A stretch of DNA of 45,554 nucleotides from positions 1 through 45,554 of the forward strand of contig JAZSJQ010000044.1 in assembly GCA_045534445.1 (NCBI GenBank), in the 5' to 3' direction. A program made the translations under genes and the position numbers. The notes under the pieces were generated by a model. It saw only the letters and a list, made by a program, of their open reading frames with translations. It was not told the origin of the DNA and searched no databases. The stretch comes from JAISGQ01 sp045534445 (GTDB taxonomy: Bacteria; Bacillota; Clostridia; Oscillospirales; Acutalibacteraceae). Below are positions 16,222 to 24,031 of the stretch, in pieces. Within the stretch, counting starts at the first letter, position 1. The number at the start of each line of letters is the position of its first letter.

Positions 16222-16644
16222 ATGGCGGTCAATCCCGATATTACCATATTGATGGACTTTTACGGCGAAATGCTCACCGAAAAGGAAAGAGATGCTCTCG
16301 ATTACTATTATAACGACGACCTCTCACTGGGTGAGATTGCCGAAAATATTGCTCAGACACGCAGAATGAACCGTGCTTACGGTGAAGTCTCCTCCGAGCG
16401 TGACACCATAACCCGTCAGGGTGTGCGCGATACTATCAAGCGTGCGGAAAACAAGCTTCTTAACATGGAAGAAAAGCTGGGGCTTGTGGAAAGATTCAGA
16501 AATCTTGCTCAGGGTCTTGACGAGATTTCTCAGGCCGCTGCCGCTATTGCCGATATTAATAGGCGTTCATTTATGTCCCGTGAGATATCCTCTCACACTG
16601 ATGCTATAATCAGCACCGCAAACAAACTCAAAGAAGATTCCTAA
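16222..16644 (+). CDS. ylxM: YlxM family HTH protein
   Basis: 140 residues from the ATG at 16222 (AAGGATG upstream). Family signature: 'ILMDFYGEMLTEKERDALDYYYNDDLSLGEIAE', then 'TRQGVRDTIKRAENKLLNMEEKLGL'. YlxM binds SRP components and is nearly always next to ffh, as here (12-nt gap). The usual protein is about 105-115 residues. This one carries about 14 extra residues between the first HTH helices and TRQGVRD (QTRRMNRAYGEVSSERD), and a longer C-terminal helix. The frame is continuous through the insertion. Confidence 0.9.
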   Translation: MAVNPDITILMDFYGEMLTEKERDALDYYYNDDLSLGEIAENIAQTRRMNRAYGEVSSERDTITRQGVRDTIKRAENKLLNMEEKLGLVERFRNLAQGLDEISQAAAAIADINRRSFMSREISSHTDAIISTANKLKEDS

Positions 16645-16656
16645 AGGGTGAAATAA

Positions 16657-18039
16657 ATGGCATTTGAAGGTTTGAGCGAAAAGCTCAGTAATGCGTTTAA
16701 AAAGCTTCGAGCCAAGGGTAAGCTTACCGAGGGTGATGTAAAGGAAGCAATGAGAGAAGTCCGTATGGCACTTCTTGAGGCTGACGTCAACTATAAGGTC
16801 GCAAAGGAATTTACTGCCAACGTTTCTGAAAAGTGCATAGGCGAGCAGATCCTTGAATCCCTTACCCCCGCTCAGCACGTTATCAAAATAGTCAACGAGG
16901 AGCTTACTGCTCTCATGGGCGGTTCAACCGCCAGACTCAACCAGCCTAACCGTCCTCCCATGATCATCATGATGTGCGGTCTGCAGGGTGCAGGTAAGAC
17001 CACTCATTCAGGTAAGTTAGGTCTTATGCTGAAAGGTCAGGGTCACAGACCTCTGTTGGTCGCCTGCGACGTTTACCGTCCTGCTGCTATCGATCAGCTC
17101 AAGGTCGTGGGAAGCAAGGCGAATGTTCCCGTTTTTGAAATGGGTCAGGGTGATCCCGTAAAGATCGCTGAGGCCGCTGTTGCTCACGCAAAGACCTACG
17201 GCAACGACGTTGTCATTCTCGATACCGCAGGTCGTCTGCACATAGATGAGACCCTCATGGACGAGCTTAAGAATATCAAGTCAAAGGTTCTTCCCCACGA
17301 GATCATGCTTGTAGTTGACTCCATGACAGGTCAGGACGCAGTCAACGTTGCCGAAAGCTTCAACGAGGCTCTTGGAATCGACAGCGTTATGCTCACAAAG
17401 CTTGACGGTGATACCCGAGGCGGTGCGGCTCTCTCAGTCCGTCATGTAACGGGCAAGCCTATCAAGTTCGTCGGTACAGGTGAAAAGCTCGGCGATATCG
17501 AGCCCTTCCACCCCGACAGAATGGCAAGCCGAATCCTCGGCATGGGCGATGTCCTGAGCCTTATCGAACGAGCTGAACAGCAGATCGATGAGAAGACCGC
17601 GGCTCAGCTTGAAGAACAGCTTCTCAAGAATACATTCAATTTCAACGATCTCCTTGCTCAGTATGAGCAGGTTCGTAAAATGGGTCCCATGAAGCAGATT
17701 CTCGGAATGCTTCCCGGCATGGAAAAGAAGCTTGCTGATGTGGATATCGATGAACGCCAGCTTGACAGAACAATGGCTCTTATCAAGTCCATGACCCCCC
17801 GTGAGCGTGAAAAGCCCGAGCTTCTCAACGCCAGCAGAAAGCGCCGCATTGCCGCAGGCGCCGGTCAGGATGTTGCCGAGCTTAACAAGCTTATCAAACA
17901 GCGTGAAATGATGCAGAAGATGATGAAGCAGTTCGGCGGCGGCAAGAACGGCAAAAAGGGCATGAAAAATGCCGCTAAGATGATGCGCCAGATGGGTCTC
18001 AACGACCCCTCTCTCCTCTCTCAGTTTGAGGATATGTAA
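16657..18039 (+). CDS. ffh: Signal recognition particle GTPase Ffh
   Basis: 460 residues, RBS AAAGGGTG. N domain (1-90), G domain with P-loop GLQGAGKTT (108-116), DTAGRLHID, TKLDGDTRGG and the FVGTGEK motif, then the methionine-rich M domain (about 300-460) with Met-rich helices such as EMMQKMMKQFGGG. Ffh binds signal peptides and SRP RNA and delivers ribosomes to FtsY at the membrane. It is co-transcribed with ylxM and probably rpsP. All GTPase motifs are present. Confidence 0.97.
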   Translation: MAFEGLSEKLSNAFKKLRAKGKLTEGDVKEAMREVRMALLEADVNYKVAKEFTANVSEKCIGEQILESLTPAQHVIKIVNEELTALMGGSTARLNQPNRPPMIIMMCGLQGAGKTTHSGKLGLMLKGQGHRPLLVACDVYRPAAIDQLKVVGSKANVPVFEMGQGDPVKIAEAAVAHAKTYGNDVVILDTAGRLHIDETLMDELKNIKSKVLPHEIMLVVDSMTGQDAVNVAESFNEALGIDSVMLTKLDGDTRGGAALSVRHVTGKPIKFVGTGEKLGDIEPFHPDRMASRILGMGDVLSLIERAEQQIDEKTAAQLEEQLLKNTFNFNDLLAQYEQVRKMGPMKQILGMLPGMEKKLADVDIDERQLDRTMALIKSMTPREREKPELLNASRKRRIAAGAGQDVAELNKLIKQREMMQKMMKQFGGGKNGKKGMKNAAKMMRQMGLNDPSLLSQFEDM

Positions 18040-18125
18040 ACAAGGTTTTTCAACGGAGTCAACAAGCGCTTTATACGCGCTCCGAAGAAATATAAATTAT
18101 TCTATCAGCGGAGGTGAAACAGAAT

Positions 18126-18368
18126 ATGGCAGTAAAGATCAGACTGCGCCGCATGGGTGCTAAGAAGGCTCCCTTCTACCGTGTTGTTGTTGCAGATTCC
18201 AGATATCCCAGAGACGGTCGTTTCATTGAGGAAATCGGTACTTACAACCCCCTCAAGCAGCCCTCTGAGGTCAAGATCGATGCAGAGAAGGCTAAGGCAT
18301 GGATCGCTAACGGCGCTCAGCCCACTGATACCGTTAAGGCTCTTCTCAAGAAGGAAGGCATCCTTTAA
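18126..18368 (+). CDS. rpsP: 30S ribosomal protein S16
   Basis: 80 residues from the ATG at 18126 (GGAGGTG upstream). Standard S16 start MAVKIRLRRMGAKKAPFYRVVVADSR, then 'YNPLKQPSEVKIDAEKAKAWIANGAQPTDTVKALLKKEGIL'. It binds 16S rRNA in the 5' domain. It belongs to the conserved ffh-rpsP-khpA-rimM-trmD order. Confidence 0.97.
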   Translation: MAVKIRLRRMGAKKAPFYRVVVADSRYPRDGRFIEEIGTYNPLKQPSEVKIDAEKAKAWIANGAQPTDTVKALLKKEGIL

Positions 18369-18395
18369 TCGATTGCGGAAAGGATACTCACAATC

Positions 18396-18629
18396 ATGAA
18401 AGAATTTCTCATCGCTATCGCACAGGGACTGGTTTCCAAGCCTGACGCTGTTGTTGTTGAAGAGGCTGAGCCCACTGAAGACGGCACCATCGTTTATACT
18501 CTTATCGTTGACGCAGATGATAAGGGTCGCGTTATCGGCAAACAGGGTCGAATTGCCAAGGCAATTCGCACGGTTATGCGTTCCGCTGCGACCAAGCAGA
18601 ACAAAAAGATCAGCGTAGAGATACTCTGA
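18396..18629 (+). CDS. khpA: KH-domain RNA-binding protein KhpA (YlqC)
   Basis: 77 residues, AAAGGA upstream. A single KH domain with the GxxG loop in VIGKQGRIAKAIRTVMR and the start MKEFLIAIAQGLVSKPDAV. KhpA pairs with KhpB (Jag) and binds RNA broadly in Gram-positive bacteria, affecting division and RNA stability. The gene sits in its usual place after rpsP, followed here by a terminator. Confidence 0.95.
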   Translation: MKEFLIAIAQGLVSKPDAVVVEEAEPTEDGTIVYTLIVDADDKGRVIGKQGRIAKAIRTVMRSAATKQNKKISVEIL

Positions 18630-18640
18630 TCTATCAGCAA

Positions 18641-18674
18641 GGAGCCGCTTCTATTTGGGCGGCTCCCCTTTTTA
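18641..18674 (+). terminator. Terminator after khpA
   Basis: An 8-bp stem GGAGCCGC/GCGGCTCC is followed by CCTTTTTAT. It splits the classical rpsP-trmD operon between khpA and rimM. Confidence 0.88.
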
Positions 18675-18685
18675 TAGGGTAATTA

Positions 18686-18756
18686 TTATGAAAATCAATG
18701 CATATTTATGAAACTTAAATATGTATATTTATGAAATATTGTTTTATTTTATGAAA
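18686..18756 (+). repeat. Four TTATGAAA boxes upstream of a small membrane gene
   Basis: The core ATGAAA begins at 18688, 18708, 18731 and 18751, each preceded by A/T-rich TTT/TTA. Spacings are 20, 23 and 20 bp, about two helical turns, and the set lies between the khpA terminator and the ribosome binding site at 18760. It may be a multi-site operator. No clear sigma-A promoter is visible in the same stretch, so the rimM-trmD promoter may be overlapped by the boxes. Confidence 0.45.
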
Positions 18757-18770
18757 CCGGAGGTGCTCTT

Positions 18771-19046
18771 GTGTTAAATTGGTTAAAAGGTTGGAAGGGT
18801 ATTGCTGTAGGTGCAGTTTTTATCGTACTTTCCCTCATCTATAATTCGGTTTTCAAAGCACAAATTGCAGAAAGCGTTCTTCTTCAGATCCCAGGCTATT
18901 TCCTTATCGGTATCGGCAGCACACTTGTGATGTATGCCGCTCTCGCCTCCTCTGACCCCAAAAAGGAAGAAGCAGAATCTCCTTCGGAAGAATCCTGTGA
19001 TACTGAACAGCCCGAAGAAACAGCCTCCGAGGAGGATAATTTATGA
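18771..19046 (+). CDS. Small two-helix membrane protein
   Basis: 91 residues from a GTG, six bases after GGAGGTG. Two hydrophobic helices (about 10-26 and 36-58) are followed by an acidic cytoplasmic-type tail of about 30 residues rich in Glu/Ser/Asp. It overlaps rimM by 4 nt (ATGA), so the two are translationally coupled. I do not recognise it. It occupies an unusual place inside the ribosome-maturation operon. Confidence 0.7.
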   Translation: MLNWLKGWKGIAVGAVFIVLSLIYNSVFKAQIAESVLLQIPGYFLIGIGSTLVMYAALASSDPKKEEAESPSEESCDTEQPEETASEEDNL

Positions 19047-19555
19047 AGAAATATCTGGAGGTCGGCGAAATTGTCGGCACTCATGGAATAAAAGGCGAAT
19101 TACGTGTCAATCCTTGGGCTGACAGCCCTCAGTTTCTCACAAAATTCAAGACTGTCTACTTCGACGGAGGAAAGAGAGCCGTCAAGGTAAAAAGCTCACG
19201 AGTACACAAAAACGTAACTCTCATGGTCCTCGACGGTGTGGATACCATCGAAGCTGCCGAACTCCTGCGCGGAAAGGTTCTCTGGATTGACAGGGCTGAC
19301 GCAAAGCTTCCTGAGGGAACCTACTTCATTCAGGATCTTATCGGCCTCAAGGTCATCGACAATGAGAGCGGTGAGGAATACGGCGAGATAAGCGAGGTAA
19401 CGAACGCTCCTGCAAACGATATCTGGCATATCGCCCACAAGGACGGCAACGAATATCTTATCCCCGTCATTGACCCCGTTGTCCGCCGCACCTCTCTCGA
19501 GGAGGGCGCTGTTTATATCACTGTCATGAAGGGACTGTTCGGCGATGCGGATTGA
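19043..19555 (+). CDS. rimM: 16S rRNA processing protein RimM
   Basis: 170 residues, coupled to the upstream membrane gene by a 4-nt overlap. Typical RimM start EVGEIVGTHGIKGELRVNPWADSP, followed by the PRC-barrel half with 'GTYFIQDLIGLKVID', 'GEEYGEISEV' and 'EYLIPVIDPVVR'. RimM binds S19 and helps mature the 30S head. It overlaps trmD by 11 nt, the normal partner order. Confidence 0.96.
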   Translation: MKKYLEVGEIVGTHGIKGELRVNPWADSPQFLTKFKTVYFDGGKRAVKVKSSRVHKNVTLMVLDGVDTIEAAELLRGKVLWIDRADAKLPEGTYFIQDLIGLKVIDNESGEEYGEISEVTNAPANDIWHIAHKDGNEYLIPVIDPVVRRTSLEEGAVYITVMKGLFGDAD

Positions 19556-20282
19556 TATTCTCACCCTCTTCCCCGAAATGTGTGAAAATGTTCTTGACAT
19601 GAGCATTATCGGCAGAGCCAGAAAGAACGGCATTATCGACGTCCGCGCTCACAATATCCGCGATTACTGCGAAAACAAGCACCGCAGAGTTGACGACTAT
19701 CCTTACGGCGGCGGTCTCGGTATGCTTATGAGTCCCGAACCTATTGCCGCCTGCTTTGAAGCCATCTGCCGTCAGACTTCCTCACGGCCGTTTTTTGCAT
19801 ATCTCAGCCCCAAGGGAAAAGTTTTCAATCAGAAAATGGCGATGGAAATGAGCAAACATGAAAACATCTGCCTTTTATGCGGACACTATGAGGGTGTCGA
19901 TGAACGCCTGCTGGAGGAACTTGTGGATATGGAGATCTCCGCAGGAGACTATGTACTGACGGGCGGTGAGCTGCCTGCCCTTATTGTGACCGATGCTGTG
20001 GCAAGGCTTCTGCCGGGCGTACTCAGCGAAAAAGGCTGCTACGAGGACGAAAGCCATATGAACGGACTCCTTGAATACCCTCAGTACACCCGTCCTCCCG
20101 TATGGCGCGAGCGCAAGGTCCCTGATGTCCTTCTCTCAGGTCATGACGCAAACATCGCAAAATGGCGCAGAGAGCAATCTCTTCTGCAAACGGCACAGAA
20201 AAGACCCGATCTTCTCGATTCCGCTGACCTTACAAAAAAGGACAGGGATTTTCTCGAAAAAGAATTATCATTCAAAAAATGA
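19545..20282 (+). CDS. trmD: tRNA (guanine-N1)-methyltransferase TrmD
   Basis: 245 residues, overlapping rimM. MRIDILTLFPEM start; knot-fold motifs YPYGGGLGMLMSPEP, LLCGHYEGVDERLLE, ISAGDYVLTGGELPALIVTD, and the C-terminal 'YPQYTRPPVWRERKVPDVLLSGHDANIAKWR'. It uses S-adenosylmethionine to methylate G37 of certain tRNAs, preventing +1 frameshifts. Full length, all motifs kept. Confidence 0.97.
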   Translation: MRIDILTLFPEMCENVLDMSIIGRARKNGIIDVRAHNIRDYCENKHRRVDDYPYGGGLGMLMSPEPIAACFEAICRQTSSRPFFAYLSPKGKVFNQKMAMEMSKHENICLLCGHYEGVDERLLEELVDMEISAGDYVLTGGELPALIVTDAVARLLPGVLSEKGCYEDESHMNGLLEYPQYTRPPVWRERKVPDVLLSGHDANIAKWRREQSLLQTAQKRPDLLDSADLTKKDRDFLEKELSFKK

Positions 20283-20338
20283 AATCGTTCTTTCACCGTC
20301 GGGAACAGATATCTCTGCCTTCAGCTCGTGCTTATAAT

Positions 20339-20358
20339 CAGCATATCTCCATATGCTG
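20339..20358 (+). terminator. Small hairpin after trmD
   Basis: Perfect 8-bp stem CAGCATAT/ATATGCTG with a CTCC loop; weak tail. The rest of the 306-nt gap between trmD and the HPr gene (20283-20588) holds this hairpin, the promoter at 20454-20482 and a leader of about 100 nt in which I recognise no riboswitch. Confidence 0.4.
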
Positions 20359-20453
20359 GCAATATCATATTATCAAGCGTAACAATTTGCACAATGGTTC
20401 AATGACATAACGTTTAACCCTTTGTATAGGGAAACGAATTTTGACGTTTCTCG

Positions 20454-20482
20454 TTGACGAACAAGCCATTTACGCTTATAAT
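20454..20482 (+). promoter_or_regulatory. Sigma-A promoter for the HPr gene
   Basis: TTGACG (20454-20459), 17-nt spacer, TATAAT (20477-20482); leader of about 100 nt before the ATG at 20589. Confidence 0.85.
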
Positions 20483-20588
20483 GTTAACAGTTCGAACACA
20501 TTTATTTGTTGTAATTAAGTTTTAAAGTAAAAATGCCGTTAAAACGCTTGCGGCGCTATATACGGTACAATTTCAGGAGGTTTCATCA

Positions 20589-20852
20589 ATGTACGTTCTT
20601 GAGGTAACTGTTCAGAATCAGGTCGGACTCCATGCTCGTCCTGCAACCTTCTTTATTCAGAAGGCAAACGAGTTCAAGAGCACCATCTGGGTAGAAAAAG
20701 AGGAACGCCGCGTCAACGCTAAGTCTCTTCTCGGTGTCCTTTCCCTCGGTATCGTAGGCGGTGCTGCTATCAGAATTATCGCTGACGGTGCTGATGAGGT
20801 TGAGGCTGTAGAGGCTCTCGTTAACCTTGTAAAGTCCGGTTTCGCTGACTAA
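20589..20852 (+). CDS. ptsH: HPr family phosphocarrier protein
   Basis: 87 residues, CAGGAGG upstream. The active-site segment NQVGLHARPATFF keeps the phosphorylated His (His15 region), so it is not a Crh protein, which lacks that His. The regulatory-Ser region reads RRVNAKSLLGVLSLGI, matching the site of HPr kinase. HPr passes phosphate from enzyme I to PTS sugar transporters and, Ser-phosphorylated, helps CcpA repress catabolic genes. No enzyme I gene is adjacent. A cre-like palindrome elsewhere in the window (33732) fits such control. Confidence 0.9.
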   Translation: MYVLEVTVQNQVGLHARPATFFIQKANEFKSTIWVEKEERRVNAKSLLGVLSLGIVGGAAIRIIADGADEVEAVEALVNLVKSGFAD

Positions 20853-20864
20853 TTCAAAAATCAG

Positions 20865-20900
20865 AAAGCCCTGCAAACCATTCGGTTTGCAGGGCTTTTT
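20865..20900. terminator. Strong bidirectional terminator
   Basis: A 15-bp perfect stem (20865-20879 with 20884-20898) has an ATTC loop and T-runs on both strands. It serves the HPr gene and the converging minus-strand operon ending at 20912. Confidence 0.92.
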
Positions 20901-20911
20901 ATTTATCGATA

Positions 20912-21271
20912 TCAAAGCTCCTCGATTTCAAGTCTTGAATCCATATTGAATATGAGCTTCCATTCGCCGTCCTTTTTCTGCCATGTGGACGTAACGCAGA
21001 AAAGACCTGCCACATCGGCATCTTCTTCGCTTTCCACCTCGGTTCTGACGTGGTAACAGACCTGTGCGAGCGTTTCGGTTCTGAACACTTCCTCAAAATT
21101 GGTTATCTCATAGGAAGACATGGAAAATTCGCCTATAAAGCCTGAATATTCCTCCCCTGAACAGCGATATCCTCCGCAGACCATAACTGCATCAGCAGAT
21201 ACTGCTTCCAGAAACTTCTTTGCATCGCCGCTTATTGTTGCCTGCCACATTTTTTCTTCGTATTTTTTCAT
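20912..21271 (-). CDS. NTF2-like / DUF4440 protein
   Basis: 119 residues from the ATG at 21271 (AAGGAAG upstream). The NTF2-like cone fold is suggested by 'EKMWQATISGDAKKFLEAVSADAVMVCGG' at the start and the terminal strand pattern 'FCVTSTWQKKDGEWKLIFNMDSRL'. Such proteins range from isomerases to binding proteins, and no catalytic residues can be assigned. It is the last gene of a tight minus-strand operon (31 nt from the preceding stop) ending at the shared terminator. Confidence 0.8.
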   Translation of the reverse strand: MKKYEEKMWQATISGDAKKFLEAVSADAVMVCGGYRCSGEEYSGFIGEFSMSSYEITNFEEVFRTETLAQVCYHVRTEVESEEDADVAGLFCVTSTWQKKDGEWKLIFNMDSRLEIEEL

Positions 21272-21302
21272 TATTAATTCTTCCTTTCGCTTACCCTTGC
21301 AG

Positions 21303-21941
21303 TTATGCTTCATTGAAGATCATTTCCTTGGTTGGTGCAACACCCTCGGCTTTAAGCTCATGGTATCTTGTGATCGCGTTTTCAATAAATGTCCTGTCAA
21401 ATCGGATAAGCAGCTTTGACAGCGGACACAGCTCATCTATCTTCGCAAAAAGGTTTGTAAGCTCATTCTTGTCTGCACCTCTTGTATATATGTATGCGGT
21501 ATTATAGGCACTGTAGAGAATTATGCTTTCAGCAGAGGCGAAATCGCTGCGATGATGTACACCGGGACACTCAACAAGAACCTCGTTTCTGTATACCATA
21601 TGAAACGGATTCTTCTTAGAGCCAATAACATAGTCGGAGACTATTATATATTTATCCTCGTATATCACTTTGTTGTAAAGCGCCTCGGCTTTTTCCATAA
21701 GCCTCAGATCCTGCTTTACATGAGGGCAGTATTTTTCCGGATTCTTCGTCCATGCAAGTATCATGATGATAAATCCCGCCCCTGCTATGGCAGGAACCAT
21801 AGCGATCGGCAGGATCGACCAGTCCTTTGCCACGATCATGATAAAGACAAGAAACGCTGCGCCCAGAGACAGTATCACTGCTCCGATGTAAGCCGCCGTA
21901 AGCTGTTTCTTAACCTGTGAAACAATCTTTTTCCTTCCCAT
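21303..21941 (-). CDS. Membrane protein of unknown function
   Basis: 212 residues, preceded by AGGAGAGAG. Two adjacent transmembrane helices (about 17-37 and 43-63) are followed by a soluble domain of about 145 residues with beta-rich stretches (KYIIVSDYVIGSKKNPFHMVYRNEVLVE) and a terminal helical part. The layout resembles YcxB-like/PH-like cytoplasmic domains on a two-helix anchor, but I see no diagnostic motif. Spacing to its neighbours is 21 and 31 nt. Confidence 0.7.
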   Translation of the reverse strand: MGRKKIVSQVKKQLTAAYIGAVILSLGAAFLVFIMIVAKDWSILPIAMVPAIAGAGFIIMILAWTKNPEKYCPHVKQDLRLMEKAEALYNKVIYEDKYIIVSDYVIGSKKNPFHMVYRNEVLVECPGVHHRSDFASAESIILYSAYNTAYIYTRGADKNELTNLFAKIDELCPLSKLLIRFDRTFIENAITRYHELKAEGVAPTKEMIFNEA

Positions 21942-21962
21942 TATTCTCTCTCCTAAAATAAT

Positions 21963-22721
21963 TTAATCCCACCAGAAATACCATACCGTTGATTTGCTGA
22001 GGCAGTCTGCCAGCTCGCCTATGGTGCCTGTTCCTGTACACTGGAACACTCTATCCTCGCAAAACGCAAAGTGTTCAACTGCGACAGCCATTGCTTCGTC
22101 CTTTACGATAGGCTCAGGCAACACAAACTCAAGCACATCATGGCTTATTGCAGCAGGAACCGCCTTGTATTTTTCATACCAGTACTTGCACACCATCGTC
22201 ATATCTTCGGGAGCAGGACACTCATTCCAGCCTCCGAAAGGAATATATGCAGGTATCTCCCACGGATTTTCCGTGGGAATTTTTATAAGCGCGGTCTCAG
22301 GTACCTTTCCTGAAAGGACCTCGCGGAAGGCACTTATTCTGTTAAGCACCTCGCCGCCGCATATTTCGCCTGTAATTTCCTCTATGCAAAATTCCTCGTC
22401 ATATTCGCCCATTTCCGCGATCACTTTATCGAGAAATTCCTTTCCGCCGCTCATATCATTCTGCAAGGTCTCATTTGCGGAATATCCGTCCTGCAGCATC
22501 ATTTCGAGCTGTTCTTCAAGAACATCGTCATTGCATATGATAACAGGAACAAAGCCCTCTGCTCTGCCCTTTTCAAGTGCGTCATGATAGCTTTTTATAA
22601 TCGTTTCTTCAGGTGTGCCTTTCGGGAATATTTCGTACGGAAAGCCAAGCAGCTCGGCTATTTTTTCTGCTGAGCTTTTTTCGTTGACTTTATTTTTCTT
22701 CTTTCTACCGAATAACAGCAT
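21963..22721 (-). CDS. DUF4253 domain protein
   Basis: 252 residues. Basic N-terminus (LLFGRKKKNK) and a middle region of alternating helix/strand. The C-terminal DUF4253 signature is clear: 'WEIPAYIPFGGWNECPAPEDMTMVCKYWYEKYKA' through 'AVEHFAFCEDRVFQ', ending in WYFWWD. The family is widespread in Firmicutes and Actinobacteria and has no established function; some members sit near toxins or polymorphic systems, for which there is no sign here. It lies 12 nt after the aminopeptidase gene. Confidence 0.85.
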   Translation of the reverse strand: MLLFGRKKKNKVNEKSSAEKIAELLGFPYEIFPKGTPEETIIKSYHDALEKGRAEGFVPVIICNDDVLEEQLEMMLQDGYSANETLQNDMSGGKEFLDKVIAEMGEYDEEFCIEEITGEICGGEVLNRISAFREVLSGKVPETALIKIPTENPWEIPAYIPFGGWNECPAPEDMTMVCKYWYEKYKAVPAAISHDVLEFVLPEPIVKDEAMAVAVEHFAFCEDRVFQCTGTGTIGELADCLSKSTVWYFWWD

Positions 22722-22733
22722 TTTACTCCCTCC

Positions 22734-24014
22734 TTAAATCAGATCGTCGCTTTCAAAGAATACCTTTGATACCTTTGCAAGGTACTCTGCGTCCTTTGCT
22801 CCCGCGGTCTCATAGGGGGAATGCATTGCAAGCTGGGCAAGTCCGATATCAACCGTTACAACAGGCACCTGTGAGGTCGAAATGTTTCCGAGAGTTGAGC
22901 CGCCTGCTACGTTTGAATTGTTCACAAAGGTCTGGTACGGCACCTCTGCTTTTTCGCATACGCTCTTCATGACAGCCGCACTGACTGCATCGGTGGTGTA
23001 TTTCTGGTTTGCATTGTACTTTATAACAATTCCGCCGTTCATATTCGGACGGTTTACGGGGTCTGCAACATCTGCACGGTTGGGGTGTACTGCGTGGGCA
23101 TTGTCTGCAGATATCATAAAGCTGTTTGCAATCGCTGTGTGATAATCCTCGCGGCTTCGTCCGAGAGAATCGTTTATTCTCTCAAGAGTGTCCTTTAAGA
23201 AGGTGGATGCAGCGCCCTGCCTGGTTCCGCTGCCCACTTCCTCGTTGTCAAACACGCAGTGCATCGCAACATTATTTTTCGGATCAGATTCAATAAATCC
23301 TTCAAGGGAAGCATATGCGCACATCTGATCGTCAAGACGGGCAGATGAAATGTATTCGTCATTGATTCCCCAGTTTGTATACTTCACGCGATTATAGAGA
23401 TACAGGTCTGAGGAAAGGACATCTTCGGTCTTTGCTCCTGCCGCCTCTGCCACAAGCTCTGCGAGCTTTCCCTTTGCAGTTATGTCGCCTATGACGGGAA
23501 GCACCTCGCTCTGGACATTGTACTCATGTCCGCTGTTTGCGTTTCTGTCCATATGAATGGCAAGAGAAGGCAGCATACAGAGATCCCTGTCTATTGCAAT
23601 GAGCCTTGTTTCCATGCCATTTTCAGTACGGACAATTACTCTGCCCGCGATGGAAAGAGGTCTGTCAAACCACGGTGCAATAAGCATTCCGCCGTATTTT
23701 TCAACATTCAGCTTCACATATGCTCCGCTTTCCATCTCGGGATTTTCCTTGAGCTTGAATGTGGGAGAATCGCTGTGAGAGGCGATCATATAGAAGCCCT
23801 TGAAATCACTTTTCGGTATTTTGAAGGAAATTATTGCTGAGCCGTTTCGGGTGACATAGTATTTTTTTCCTGCCTCAAGTGTCCATTTTTCTTTCTCAGA
23901 AAGAGCAACGAAGCCCTTTTCCTCAAGCGTATCGGAAAGATTTTTTACCACATGGAAGGCTGTGGGGCTTTTTTCAATGAAGTCAAGTGTATTACGGGTT
24001 GTATTATTTAACAT
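22734..24014 (-). CDS. apeB: M18 family aminopeptidase
   Basis: 426 residues, AGGAGATA upstream. M18 zinc-peptidase landmarks: SPTAFHVV near the N-terminus, IASHSDSPTFKLKENPE (zinc His and Asp), RLDDQMCAYASLEG, FDNEEVGSGTRQGA (catalytic Glu pair), ISADNAHAVHPN, and GGSTLGNISTSQVPVVTVDIGLAQLAMHS. The enzyme removes N-terminal residues, often acidic ones, and works as a dodecameric cytoplasmic particle. Length is typical. Symbol by family; exact specificity unproven. Confidence 0.92.
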   Translation of the reverse strand: MLNNTTRNTLDFIEKSPTAFHVVKNLSDTLEEKGFVALSEKEKWTLEAGKKYYVTRNGSAIISFKIPKSDFKGFYMIASHSDSPTFKLKENPEMESGAYVKLNVEKYGGMLIAPWFDRPLSIAGRVIVRTENGMETRLIAIDRDLCMLPSLAIHMDRNANSGHEYNVQSEVLPVIGDITAKGKLAELVAEAAGAKTEDVLSSDLYLYNRVKYTNWGINDEYISSARLDDQMCAYASLEGFIESDPKNNVAMHCVFDNEEVGSGTRQGAASTFLKDTLERINDSLGRSREDYHTAIANSFMISADNAHAVHPNRADVADPVNRPNMNGGIVIKYNANQKYTTDAVSAAVMKSVCEKAEVPYQTFVNNSNVAGGSTLGNISTSQVPVVTVDIGLAQLAMHSPYETAGAKDAEYLAKVSKVFFESDDLI

Positions 24015-24031
24015 TGTTATTATCTCCTGTT

